A stretch of 51,587 nucleotides of DNA from an uncultured Spartobacteria bacterium (GCA_937919825.1 CALFPA010000042.1:1-51587); one strand, 5' to 3'. Numbered from the stretch's first letter, positions 11,039-19,015 are shown. Notes: generated by a model from the sequence alone, not told the origin. Numbers and translations are program-made.

Positions 11039-11730
11039 TCAGGCGGCGCTCGATTGTTTTTTCCGCCTCAAAAAACAATAGACCGACATTCCGGCGATCA
11101 GCAGGAGCGAAGCCAGAACCTGACTTGGTTCAGGCACTGGAGTGGGGCCAGGTGTTGCTGTGGGAGCGGGGGTTGGGGTTGGATACGGAGTGGGGTTTGA
11201 GCCAGCGGAAGCATACAAGCTTGCTGATAGCGCCGTTCCGCTAGTGTCGGTCATTACGACGATATCGTTGTATTTAAGTCCGTAGCCCGTATTAGAAGCA
11301 CCGCTATCCGTATTTGTCAGCGTCAAGGAGTATGCGCCCGCACCAAGCTGCAAGGGCACCGGGCTGAAACTAAAAATCGTTGGGGTGAATTGCTGCGTGA
11401 AGCTCGCAGCCGACATACTTAAGGATGCCAACTGCGTATTCCCAGCCGTGGAGCCGTTGATCGTGAAGCCAGACCATAGCGTAAAGATCACGGGATTTGT
11501 CGCAGATTGATTCTTTTTAATCGTGATATTACCAGTCACCACGACCAATCCTGCTGCCGCTCCAGCATTAGAGATCGTAAAATTCCACCAACGGGGATTT
11601 GAGGCGTCAAGACCGGAATTCGCCCCACTCTGGCCGAGATTCACATTCACATCCAAAGCCTCGACGCTGGGCAGAAAAAGCAATCCGAGCAGTAGAGCTG
11701 TAGAGCTGTAATAATCGGAATGGGCTTCAT
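11039..11730 (-). pseudogene. PEP-CTERM-sorted exported protein, frameshifted in the signal peptide
   Basis: The reading frame ends with a clear PEP-CTERM sorting signal: VPEPSQ, a hydrophobic helix (VLASLLLIAGMSVYCFL) and RRKK, preceded by a Pro/Thr-rich linker. Such proteins are processed by an exosortase in the envelope. The only good start is the ATG at 11730 (MKPIPIITAL), but the sequence then carries two copies of an 8-bp unit (11695-11702 and 11703-11710) that shift the frame. Removing one copy gives MKPIPIITALLLGLLFLPSVEA, a perfect signal peptide joined to the body of the protein. As written, only a TTG at 11683 with half a signal peptide opens the long frame. It may be a true mutation, a phase-variable switch, or an assembly error. 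Confidence 0.75.
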
Positions 11731-11800
11731 GATGGCTTATTATGAATTAATGAGTATAAGGCCCTGATTTTTTTAGGGAAATATGAACTAAGCGCTTGAA

Positions 11801-11809
11801 ATTATACCA
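11801..11809 (-). promoter_or_regulatory. extended -10 promoter of the PEP-CTERM gene
   Basis: Read on the minus strand the sequence is TGGTATAAT, a perfect extended -10 element (TGn then TATAAT). It lies about 70 nt before the ATG at 11730. No good -35 hexamer sits at 17 bp, which extended -10 promoters tolerate. Confidence 0.45.
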
Positions 11810-11880
11810 AGGTTTAGAGAGGGCAATTTTTTTTGAGTTTCATTTTCTTCGCAACCGCAGAAAGCCTGTTTCTAGATAGA

Positions 11881-11956
11881 CGCGGCTTCGCCGCAAAAGT
11901 GGGATCCCGACGGCGCGGCGTCCCTACCAATGATTTTCGAAAGGCGCTGCCGCGCC
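11881..11956. repeat. dispersed multi-hairpin repeat, copy 2
   Basis: Contains the stems CGCGGCTTCGCCGC, GGCGCGGCGTCCC and GGCGCTGCCGCGCC in the same order as copy 1. It runs into the 3' end of the AbiEii-like gene and encodes that protein's last residues (IGAAAPFENHW) and stop codon. Confidence 0.7.
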
Positions 11957-12820
11957 GATGGGAATCCGCGGAATCCATTGCGCGAAAAATTGCGGGCTCC
12001 ACAGGCTCAACTCGCGCGGGTCTTTGAGAAAGGGGGCGATGTCCTCTTTCGCCTGATCGAAATTCACGGCGGCAAATCGCTCCTCCAGCCTTCGGCGAAG
12101 ACCGTCGGCATCGAGCGGCGTTTCTAGCGGCCAATCCCCGGACTGGCGCATGCGGGCTTCCAGATGAGGGTGGTTCGGCGAAACTCCCCGGCCGACATAC
12201 CAGAGGAAATCGTAAAAATCGCGACCCTTCACGCGACTCTTCCAATTCCGGCACAGCACCGCGTGGAGCTTCCCGGCGAAAAGACTTGGGAGGTCGTAAA
12301 CCCGCACCTGGTGCGGCGTGGGCACGAGGCGGGCGAGGGTTTCTGTGGCCGCGCCGGGCGGCGGGTTGAGGTCGATCTCCAGCTTGATGCGGAGGAGTTG
12401 CCCCTTCGGCAGGCGCGAGGCGATCTCCGGTGGCGCTCCGATTTGCAGAAGGTTGATCATCGTGCCTCCTTTCAGAAAGGCCGACTCGATGGGCGAGGGT
12501 TTGGTTTTTTCGATGGCCTCGGCCCGGAAGTCGAACCCCCAGGCCCCCAACTCCTCCGCGACGGAGCCCAGATAGCGCTTGAGCGAAAAATCCGGCTCCG
12601 GCTGGAGCAGTGAGAAATCCAAGTCCTCGGAAAACCTCTGCAGGCCATGAAAAATCCGCAGGGCGCTGCCGCCGTAGAAGGCCGCGTGCTCGTAGAAGGG
12701 CGTGCGCCACAACCCGAGCAGCGCGATCTCCTGCACGATCTCGCGCACGGCATTTTCGTAATCCTTGGAGGTTCGGGGTTGGTAGCGGTCGATCAGGCCG
12801 GCGAGCGCGGGGTTCATCAT
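11924..12820 (-). CDS. AbiEii/AbiGii-type nucleotidyltransferase toxin
   Basis: Predicted toxin of a type IV TA/abortive-infection system; AbiEii proteins are nucleotidyltransferase-fold enzymes. It has 298 residues from the first of two ATGs (12820 and 12817). The active-site block is present: GGSALRIFHGLQRFSEDLDF (residues 50-69), with the GG-S and the S-x-D-x-D metal-binding residues at 64-68. A downstream segment has the family pattern KLHAVLCRNWKSRVKGRDFYDFLWY. The start overlaps the antitoxin stop by 4 nt (ATGA). The last dozen residues and the stop are supplied by a dispersed repeat, so the C-terminus has been altered, but outside the catalytic core. Confidence 0.88.
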   Translation of the reverse strand: MMNPALAGLIDRYQPRTSKDYENAVREIVQEIALLGLWRTPFYEHAAFYGGSALRIFHGLQRFSEDLDFSLLQPEPDFSLKRYLGSVAEELGAWGFDFRAEAIEKTKPSPIESAFLKGGTMINLLQIGAPPEIASRLPKGQLLRIKLEIDLNPPPGAATETLARLVPTPHQVRVYDLPSLFAGKLHAVLCRNWKSRVKGRDFYDFLWYVGRGVSPNHPHLEARMRQSGDWPLETPLDADGLRRRLEERFAAVNFDQAKEDIAPFLKDPRELSLWSPQFFAQWIPRIPIGAAAPFENHW

Positions 12821-13503
12821 GGCGTCGGGGGATTTTTTTGAAAAAACCGGGCGAGATGGCGCACAGAGGGCCGGCCGTAGTTCGCGGCACACGCGGCGAG
12901 TTGGTCGAGGTCCAATGCGGGGAGTTCCTCGATCCGCATTCCCTCCAACCAGGCGCGCACATCCTTTTGGGCACGGATCGAGGCAACGAGGGCCACGGTA
13001 TCGCAGAGGGCTTTCGTTGGAGAGGCCACCAACCACGGGAGCAAGGGATCCTCCACGCGTTCGATGCCGATCGAAAAAACCCGTGCGGGAACATGTCGGT
13101 AGCGGTAGCGGCCAACGGGAGTCTCAAACCGCACCGGCTGCTTGGGCGTGGCGCTCGTGATTTCCTCCACGCGCTCGGGGATCAATCCATGCCACGCCAG
13201 CGCGGACTCAAAACTCACATAGGAGGGCCCGTGGATCGCCGAAGCCAGGGTCAACGGATCGACCGTGCGGTCGCGCAAATACAGACCGCGACGCAGCGGA
13301 AGCAATTCTCCCGCCGCCAACATCCGCGAAATCTTCATCCGCGGATTCGCGTAGGCCACCAACGCGTCCTTGAGCTGCCCGTGCGAGAGCAGAGGCGAAG
13401 AGGATGGCAAAGACCATGGATACTTTATAGGCACAGCGAAGTATCGATAAACGATACTTTTTAATTTGTATATTTGTTTTTTCGGAGCGGGAGTCGGGTT
13501 CAT
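12817..13503 (-). CDS. AbiEi-type antitoxin
   Basis: Predicted antitoxin and autorepressor of the AbiE system. An N-terminal winged-helix region (LSHGQLKDALVAYANPRMKISRMLAAGELLPLRRGLYL) is followed by the AbiEi C-terminal domain (YVSFESALAWHGLIPERVEEIT, TKALCDTVAL). The ATG at 13503 gives 228 residues but lies at the edge of a repeat and places the palindrome at 13439-13459 inside the gene. GTG at 13434 or TTG at 13410 would leave the palindrome upstream and are reasonable alternatives. It is upstream of and coupled to the toxin gene. Confidence 0.75.
   Translation of the reverse strand: MNPTPAPKKQIYKLKSIVYRYFAVPIKYPWSLPSSSPLLSHGQLKDALVAYANPRMKISRMLAAGELLPLRRGLYLRDRTVDPLTLASAIHGPSYVSFESALAWHGLIPERVEEITSATPKQPVRFETPVGRYRYRHVPARVFSIGIERVEDPLLPWLVASPTKALCDTVALVASIRAQKDVRAWLEGMRIEELPALDLDQLAACAANYGRPSVRHLARFFQKNPPTP
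13439..13459. promoter_or_regulatory. palindrome, probable AbiEi operator
   Basis: A perfect inverted repeat AAGTATCG-ATAAA-CGATACTT, with a further half-site GATACTT at 13419-13425, sits at the 5' end of the antitoxin gene. AbiEi proteins are known to repress their own operon through inverted repeats. The AT-rich flank (TATACAAATTAAA on the minus strand) could hold the promoter. Confidence 0.5.
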
Positions 13504-13507
13504 CTCG

Positions 13508-13557
13508 GACGCCGACGGCGCGGCATCCCATGATTTTTCGAGAGGCGCTGCCACGCC
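13508..13557. repeat. dispersed multi-hairpin repeat, copy 3 (partial)
   Basis: Carries GACGCCGACGGCGCGGC, a TTTTCGAGA spacer and GGCGCTGCCACGCC, matching the inner half of copy 2 with the same orientation. It lies at the 5' end of the AbiE operon, so the operon is flanked by direct copies. Confidence 0.6.
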
Positions 13558-13802
13558 CATCACGCGCCGGGTGGAGTTTGCGCCCAATGCGCAAGCAACG
13601 CGGCAGCGCCACCGCCGTAGCGGAAAATTGAAAAATTTTTCGACCGCCGAGGACCAAGCCGGGCAAGCCGCCTTCGAAACCCGTTCCGGGTTCCGCTACG
13701 CAAAAATGGGCGATTCCCGGCCACCCTTCGATCCGCACCGGCTTTTTGTTTCCCGAAAAAATGGCGCCCGAGCGGAATTCCTTGATGCCCTCAAGCGCCC
13801 CC

Positions 13803-13949
13803 GGCGCGGCAGCGCCAATCGAAAAGAAATGGTAGGGATGCCTCGCCGCAGGCGTCCCACTTTTGCGGCGGAGCAGCCGCCCCTGTCGGAGAGACGGCGC
13901 TTTCAGCGCCTGAAGTTTGGGCGCCGACAGAGCGTCTCCCTCCAATTGG
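13803..13949. repeat. dispersed multi-hairpin repeat, copy 4 (full length)
   Basis: Stems GGCGCGGCAGCGCC, GGGATGCC...GGCGTCCC and GCGGCGGAGCAGCCGC, followed by the second module ending CTCCCTCCAATTGG. It is the reverse complement, module by module, of copy 1 at 8935-9073. Confidence 0.7.
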
Positions 13950-14010
13950 AACGAAGGCGCCCCGGCGATCTCTGGGAGAATGAGGTTTCGATCCTTGGAA
14001 GGCATCGGAT

Positions 14011-14205
14011 GGATGCCGTGGTGATTTCGGGTTCCCGCCCTTGATTGCGCTCAAGCTTTACGCGGGGGGATACAAATCAAAAGCCGACATCGTTGAGATT
14101 TTAAAATGCAATCCGGACATCGATTGGGATGCGGTCCGCAGACTATGTGCCGGCTACCGGTTGCCGGGGCTTGACGAACTCATAGCCGAGGCTCTGGAGA
14201 AGTAG
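14011..14205 (+). pseudogene. 3' remnant of a nucleotidyltransferase-like (TA-type) gene
   Basis: From about 14041 the plus strand reads LIALKLYAGGYKSKADIVEILKC, then NPDIDWDAVRRLC, GYRLPGLDELIAEALEK and a TAG at 14203. This is a protein-like C-terminus of the kind seen in nucleotidyltransferase-type TA proteins (LIALKLYAGG, KSKADI). The frame is closed by a stop at 13981, while the neighbouring frame reads MDAVVIS just before, so a frameshift near 14030 probably separates two parts of the old gene. There is no start codon or catalytic block. It lies near an intact AbiE toxin but is not a copy of it. Confidence 0.5.
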
Positions 14206-14222
14206 GGAGTCCTTTTGAGGCA

Positions 14223-14309
14223 ACGCCGCCTTTGCATCCAGAGACGGCGTCTGTTCTCCGACCCGGAGGGGCGCCTTACCTTGTGCTTTTCGATGGGCGC
14301 TGACGCGCC
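14223..14309. repeat. dispersed multi-hairpin repeat, copy 5 (diverged)
   Basis: Ends in GGCGCTGACGCGCC after a CTTTTCGATG spacer, as in the other copies, and contains a GGGGCGCC arm. It is more diverged than copies 1, 2 and 4. Confidence 0.5.
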
Positions 14310-14431
14310 ATTTTCGCGTTCGACGCCCCGGATCGTTGATATTCCCGTCGGCCTCTTTCAACTCACTCAGCAGGCCTCCACGAAGGAATGCTTTGCAGGG
14401 CGCATTGCCTTCCCTCTATAACCCACACCAC

Positions 14432-15442
14432 ATGTCGAAGACGATCGCACCCGTCACTGAGTCCGATTACCTCAAGGCCTACCGTGTGATGCTTCTGTCG
14501 CGGGTGTTGGAGGAAAAACTCGCGAGCCTCTACCGTGCCGGAATGATCAAGGGCGGGGTCTTCCTTGGTCGCGGCCAGGAAGCCCTCAGCACCGCCACCG
14601 GAATCCATCTCCGCAAGGGTGACATTTTTGCTCCGCTCATTCGGGACCAAGCGGGACGCCTCGCTTTCGGCGATACGGTTCTCGACACGCTTCGCACCTA
14701 TCTCGGCTCGCAACTCGGCTCGATGCGCGGCCGCGACGGCAACATCCACCGGGGCCGACCGCGGGAAGGCTACTACGCCATGATCAGCCACCTTGGCGCG
14801 ATGGTTCCTGCCGTTGCGGGAGGGCTTCTCGCCCGCCGCCTGCGTGGCGAATCCGGCGTCGTCGGCGCGACCTGCCTCGGCGATGGCGGGACATCGACAG
14901 GCGCTTTTCACGAAGGACTCAACGCCGCCGCCGTGGATAAACTACCGCTCGTCGTCGTGGTGGCCAACAACCAGTATGCCTACTCCACCCCGAACTCGCG
15001 CCAATACGCCTGCGCCGACCTGCTCGACAAGGCCGCCGGCTACGGCGTCGCGGGCCACAAGGCCGATGGCACCGATTTGCTCGATTGCCTCCAGACCCTT
15101 CGCAAAGCCGTCCAAGCCGCGCGCGAGGGCGGTGGTCCGCAGCTCGTCGTTGCGAGCCTCCTGCGGCTCGTCGGCCATGGCGAGCACGACGACTTTTCGT
15201 ATCTCGACAAGAATTTGAAAAAAACCGCCGTCGGTGCCGACTGCCTGCTCGTTGCCGAAAAATACATCGTCGACCAAGGTTGGAAGACCGCCGAAAACCT
15301 CGCTGAATGGCGCCGTGAGGCCGAGCAAGAGGTCAACACCACGGCCGACCGCGTGCGCCGCGAACCCTCACCAGATGCCGAGGAGGACGACTGGGCCGCC
15401 CTCTCGCGCTCCGAATACCGGGAGCAATTCGCCGCCGTATGA
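14432..15442 (+). CDS. 2-oxoacid dehydrogenase E1 component, alpha subunit (pyruvate type likely)
   Basis: Thiamine-diphosphate-dependent decarboxylase subunit of a pyruvate or branched-chain 2-oxoacid dehydrogenase complex. It has 336 residues from the ATG at 14432 (MSKTIAPV). The ThDP/Mg-binding motif starts GDGGTSTGAFHEGLN (150-164) and ends near VVANNQYAY. Also seen are the heterotetramer-type N-terminus (YRVMLLSRVLEEKLASLYRAGMI) and the phosphorylation-loop-like RLVGHGEHDDFSY. The stop overlaps the start of the beta subunit by 4 nt (ATGA). Substrate choice between pyruvate and branched-chain acids cannot be settled from sequence by eye. Confidence 0.9.
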   Translation: MSKTIAPVTESDYLKAYRVMLLSRVLEEKLASLYRAGMIKGGVFLGRGQEALSTATGIHLRKGDIFAPLIRDQAGRLAFGDTVLDTLRTYLGSQLGSMRGRDGNIHRGRPREGYYAMISHLGAMVPAVAGGLLARRLRGESGVVGATCLGDGGTSTGAFHEGLNAAAVDKLPLVVVVANNQYAYSTPNSRQYACADLLDKAAGYGVAGHKADGTDLLDCLQTLRKAVQAAREGGGPQLVVASLLRLVGHGEHDDFSYLDKNLKKTAVGADCLLVAEKYIVDQGWKTAENLAEWRREAEQEVNTTADRVRREPSPDAEEDDWAALSRSEYREQFAAV

Positions 15443-16401
15443 TCACCTACCTCGAAGCCATTCGACTGGCGCAACAAAAGGCGCTCGCCACCGACCCACG
15501 GGTATTTCTTTACGGTCAGGACATCGGAAATTTCGGCGGCGCATTCAAGGCCACTAAAAATCTCGCCGCTGAATTTCCCGGTCGCGTGCTGGACGCCCCG
15601 CTCAGCGAGGATGCCATTGTGGGAATGGCCATTGGAGCCGCCATCGAAGGCGCTCGCCCGATCGTGGAAATGCAATTCGCCGATTTCTCCACCTGCGGGC
15701 TGAACCAGATCGTCAACCACGCCGGAACCCTCTTTTACCGCACGGGCGTCCCATGCCCCATCGTCGTGCGCCTGCCCTCCGGCGGCACCTCGGGCGGAGG
15801 CCCATTCCACAGCCAAAGTCTCGAAGCCATCTACGCCCACTGGCCCGGCCTCGTCGTCGTCACTCCCGCCACGGTGGAGGATGCCTACACGATGCTCCTC
15901 GAGGCGGTCGCCCTCGATGACCCCGTTGTTTTTTGCGAGCACAAGTTTCTCTACTACCATCTCAAAGCCGAAAGCCTCCCCGATACCTCACTGCCGATTG
16001 GAAAAGCCCGCATCGCCCGCACCGGGCGCGACGCCACCGTGGTCACCCACGGTGCGATGCTCCACGAATCCCTCGCCGCCGCGACCGAACTCGCTGAGGA
16101 CGGATACCAACTCGAAGTCGTCGATCTCCGCAGCGTCAAACCCCTCGATACCGACACTGTTCTTGCCTCCGTCGCACGCACCGGGCGCTTGCTCGTTGTG
16201 AGCGAGGAATGGCCTTGGGGCGGCGTTTCCGCCGAGGTCGTTTCGCGCGTCACCACCGAGGGCTTCGGCCTGCTCGACGCCGCACCGATGCGTGTGAATG
16301 CCAAGGACACGCCGGTTCCCTACCACCCAGATCTCTGGTCGGTCCACCGCCCGACCGCCTCCACCATCGCCGCCGCCGCGCGGCGTCTACTCGACCTCTG
16401 A
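15439..16401 (+). CDS. 2-oxoacid dehydrogenase E1 component, beta subunit
   Basis: Partner of the upstream alpha subunit, completing the ThDP site of an alpha2-beta2 E1. It has 320 residues. Typical segments are LYGQDIGNFGGAFKATKNL near the N-terminus, DAPLSEDAIVGMAIGAAIEGARPIVEMQF carrying the catalytic Glu region, and the C-terminal transketolase-like domain (VVDLRSVKPLDTDTVLASVARTGRLLVVSEEW). It is coupled to the alpha gene by an ATGA overlap and separated from the E2 gene by 2 nt, so all three form one operon. Confidence 0.93.
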   Translation: MITYLEAIRLAQQKALATDPRVFLYGQDIGNFGGAFKATKNLAAEFPGRVLDAPLSEDAIVGMAIGAAIEGARPIVEMQFADFSTCGLNQIVNHAGTLFYRTGVPCPIVVRLPSGGTSGGGPFHSQSLEAIYAHWPGLVVVTPATVEDAYTMLLEAVALDDPVVFCEHKFLYYHLKAESLPDTSLPIGKARIARTGRDATVVTHGAMLHESLAAATELAEDGYQLEVVDLRSVKPLDTDTVLASVARTGRLLVVSEEWPWGGVSAEVVSRVTTEGFGLLDAAPMRVNAKDTPVPYHPDLWSVHRPTASTIAAAARRLLDL

Positions 16402-16403
16402 CC

Positions 16404-17597
16404 ATGGCTCAAGTTCCCATTCAAATGCCCCAACTCGGCGAATCGATCGCCGAAGCGACCATCGTTCGCATTCTTTTAAAAGCCGGTGAAACGGTTCAGG
16501 CCGACACCGACTTGATCGAGGTGGAGACCAATAAAGCCGTCATGGCCGTCACCGCCCCCTGCTCCGGCACGATCAAAGAACTCACCGCCGAGGTCGGCAC
16601 CAGCTATCCCGTCGGCGCAATCCTCGGCCAAATCGAAATCAGTGCCGAGGAAGCCAAGCGCCTTGGACTCGATGAGGTGGAAAAACCGGGCCGCAAGCCT
16701 GCCAAGAAACGAGTCGAAAATCACTCCCCTCCCCCGCAAAAAGTGGAACCCACCGTGCCCGGCGGCTTGCCCGTTCCGGCCCACGCGGGGGGCGTCACCT
16801 ACATGTCGCCTCGCATGAAAGCCCGCATGGTCGAACTCGGCCTCCGCGCCTCCGACCTTTCGGGAATCGCTGGCAGCGGAGCCGGCGGCCGCGTCACCAT
16901 CGAAGACCTCGAGCGCTTCTTGGAGAGCATTGAGAAAAATAAAATCACGCCCGCCTCGCCGATGCGAAAAGCCGTGGCCGACGCGATGATTCGCAGTTGC
17001 ACCCGTCCGCTTGCAACCGTCGGCACCCCCGTCCAACTCAATAAACTTCTCGCCCACCGCAAATCGCATCCCGCCAAGCCCGGCCCGGCCCTCTACGCCC
17101 TTCGCGCCCTGGCCCTCGCCCTTGCCGAGAATAGCGCTCCAGCCGGCCGACTGATCGGCGAGAGCATTATCCACCCGCCATCGGTGGACATCGGATTTGC
17201 CGTGGAAGCCGAGGATGGCGTGCTCGTGCCCGTGATTCGGAATGCCGACCAATACGATCTCGGAGAACTTGCCTCGCGCTACCACCGCCTTGTGGAACTT
17301 GCCCGCCAGCGCCGCTTGGGACCATCCGATACGGGAAATTCCATCGCCACAGTGACGAACTACGGCACTTTCGGTCTCACCTTTGCCACGCCGATTCCTC
17401 TGCCCGAGCAAACCCTCGTTCTGGGCATGGGCGTCGGCCGCACCGTTCCAAACTGGGATCCAGCGCTCGAAGATTTCGTTCCTGTCGTCGAGGCGATGTT
17501 CACCTTGAGCTTCGACCACCGTGTGCTCGACGGCGGGGCCGCCGGGCGTTTGCTCAAACGGATTGGCGAGTTTTTGAACGCCCCCGAATCGCTCTGA
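16404..17597 (+). CDS. 2-oxoacid dehydrogenase E2 (lipoyl acyltransferase)
   Basis: Carries acyl groups on a lipoyl arm and transfers them to CoA; it forms the core of the complex. 397 residues from the ATG at 16404. Domains in order: one lipoyl domain (1-80) with the lipoyl Lys at 44 in EVETNKAVMAV; a Pro-rich linker; a peripheral subunit-binding domain (about 133-175, YMSPRMKARMVELGLRASDL); and a catalytic domain ending with the active-site motif FDHRVLDGG. No E3 gene is next to it, so a dihydrolipoamide dehydrogenase must be encoded elsewhere. Confidence 0.93.
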   Translation: MAQVPIQMPQLGESIAEATIVRILLKAGETVQADTDLIEVETNKAVMAVTAPCSGTIKELTAEVGTSYPVGAILGQIEISAEEAKRLGLDEVEKPGRKPAKKRVENHSPPPQKVEPTVPGGLPVPAHAGGVTYMSPRMKARMVELGLRASDLSGIAGSGAGGRVTIEDLERFLESIEKNKITPASPMRKAVADAMIRSCTRPLATVGTPVQLNKLLAHRKSHPAKPGPALYALRALALALAENSAPAGRLIGESIIHPPSVDIGFAVEAEDGVLVPVIRNADQYDLGELASRYHRLVELARQRRLGPSDTGNSIATVTNYGTFGLTFATPIPLPEQTLVLGMGVGRTVPNWDPALEDFVPVVEAMFTLSFDHRVLDGGAAGRLLKRIGEFLNAPESL

Positions 17598-17606
17598 TCG
17601 ATCGGG

Positions 17607-18191
17607 CTACGGGCGATCCAGCCAAGCCTCGGGCTTCGCGCTGAGTTTTTCGAAACCCTCGGCAGCCAAGCGCACAGGTCCCGGTGATCCCGGGACCACG
17701 ATAAACCGGCCATTCGGCTTGGGAGGAAATTGCGAGACGAGATCGGGCGGGCTGAAGGAGGTTTTGCCCACCACGACGGAGGCAAGGACGACGCCATTCT
17801 GGTCTTTCAGCGACACAAGCGTTCCCGCTCCTTCCACTTTTCCATCCGGCTCGAGAAGCTCAAAGGAATCGAACTGCGCAGGCGATACCGCGATATTTTC
17901 TCGGGATTCGAAACCGCGAAGTCGCTGAACGAGGTCACCGATTGCCGCGAGGTTGGCAGGCTGGTTGCCGGATTCAACCAGCACCCAACCCGAAGGGGTC
18001 TTCCGAAGCGTCGCCGTGTCGGAATTGGTTTTCACCAAAACCTCGGCAACAGCATTGGGATCAAACTGCGGAATCAAGCGGCGCTGCTCCTCGAGCATTC
18101 GGAGGATTTCCCGGCGCTCCACAATTTTGAGCCAGACCCCCACCGAGACGAGCGTGATGGCTACTAAAAGAAGAAGCGTCCGAATATTCAT
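17607..18191 (-). CDS. DUF4340-like membrane-anchored protein
   Basis: 194 residues from the ATG at 18191 (MNIRTLLLLVAITLVSVGVWL), giving one N-terminal membrane anchor (about 4-24) and an outside domain. The pattern PNAVAEVLVKTNSDTATLRKTPSGWVLVE followed by LVQRLRGFESRENI resembles DUF4340 proteins, which often accompany gliding/ABC-type operons, but it is shorter than most of that family. It starts 5 nt after the stop of the upstream membrane-protein gene and is convergent with the E2 gene. No enzymatic motif is seen. Confidence 0.65.
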   Translation of the reverse strand: MNIRTLLLLVAITLVSVGVWLKIVERREILRMLEEQRRLIPQFDPNAVAEVLVKTNSDTATLRKTPSGWVLVESGNQPANLAAIGDLVQRLRGFESRENIAVSPAQFDSFELLEPDGKVEGAGTLVSLKDQNGVVLASVVVGKTSFSPPDLVSQFPPKPNGRFIVVPGSPGPVRLAAEGFEKLSAKPEAWLDRP

Positions 18192-18196
18192 TCGCC

Positions 18197-19015
18197 TCAG
18201 CTGAACTTCACAAACTCCCGCAGGAATTGCCCCCACAGAAAAAACCAACCCCGCACCGAGTAGCGGATCAATTTCTCGCCATCGCGAGCGAGAATGCCTC
18301 GGGCGAGGTTGTGCTCGATTTGGAGGCGAAGGTCTTTTTCAAATTCCGGACGAAGATCGTGGAGTTCGCGCACCGCGAGATCGGCGCCAGCGAGTTCGGA
18401 TTTAACGAGGAAATCCTTGTGCGCGGTGGCGAGTTCTTGAACCTCCAAATCATCGTCGATGCGGTTCGCGACCATGTTTGGGAGGAGATGCATGCCGTAG
18501 GAAAACGGATAATTCCAGGTCATAAAAATCCGGCCATCGGCGGCGCGGGAGGAGAGCGTCACATAGAAAAAAGAAAGCGCCCCCTGCTCGACGAGGCAGA
18601 TCGCAGCGGCCGTGCGGTGCTCGGCATTGTAGAGAAGTCGGTAGAATTGCCGCATCTCGTCATGACTCCAATTGACATCATCCGAATGTTCGAAACCAAT
18701 CGCCTCCAACTCATCGGAAAGATCGCCTAATCCCGGAAAGCGGCTCGCCGGCGGTGGAGGGGATTTTTCCAGAGAACGATGAATCGGCAACCGCAAACGC
18801 CGCACGCGGGTGAGGATTTCCAGCCATGGGAGCAGGAACCAAGTGGAAGCGAAGACCGCGCCCAACACCATGCTCCCACCAAGAAGCCAACCCGCAAGAA
18901 ATGAGGTGATCACCAAACCGAAAGTGCCGAGGCGAAAGGCGACCTGGTGGTGGATCGAGCGAAAGGCGAACGAGAGCACCCCGACGCCGAGGACGACTAG
19001 AATCTCGGAAGTCAT
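18197..19015 (-). CDS. membrane protein of unknown function
   Basis: 272 residues. Two or three N-terminal membrane helices (about 3-20, 28-45, 48-65) precede a soluble domain of about 190 residues (GLGDLSDELEAIGFEHSDD, RQFYRLLYNAEHRTAAAICLVEQG, IFMTWNYPFSYGMHLLPNMVANRI). The soluble part has no motif I recognise. The ATG overlaps the stop of the glutaredoxin gene by 4 nt and the stop is 5 nt before the DUF4340-like gene, so the three are almost certainly co-transcribed. Confidence 0.7.
   Translation of the reverse strand: MTSEILVVLGVGVLSFAFRSIHHQVAFRLGTFGLVITSFLAGWLLGGSMVLGAVFASTWFLLPWLEILTRVRRLRLPIHRSLEKSPPPPASRFPGLGDLSDELEAIGFEHSDDVNWSHDEMRQFYRLLYNAEHRTAAAICLVEQGALSFFYVTLSSRAADGRIFMTWNYPFSYGMHLLPNMVANRIDDDLEVQELATAHKDFLVKSELAGADLAVRELHDLRPEFEKDLRLQIEHNLARGILARDGEKLIRYSVRGWFFLWGQFLREFVKFS

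Larger units (their letters stand above)
13504..14431. other. 928-bp region of repeats and gene debris
   Basis: No intact gene is visible between the AbiE operon and the E1-alpha gene. The stretch holds three copies of the dispersed hairpin repeat (13508-13557, 13803-13949, 14223-14309) and the decayed end of a nucleotidyltransferase-like gene (14011-14205). A plus-strand open frame over 13466-14044 has an Arg/Pro-rich composition with no family resemblance and is not taken as a gene. The promoter for the E1-alpha operon should lie in the last 120 bp, but I cannot pick it out. Confidence 0.6.

Noticed and set aside
13466-14044. 192-codon plus-strand frame between AbiE and E1-alpha
   Set aside because: Covers repeats and is Arg/Pro-rich; only its last few codons (MDAVVIS) may belong to an old gene.
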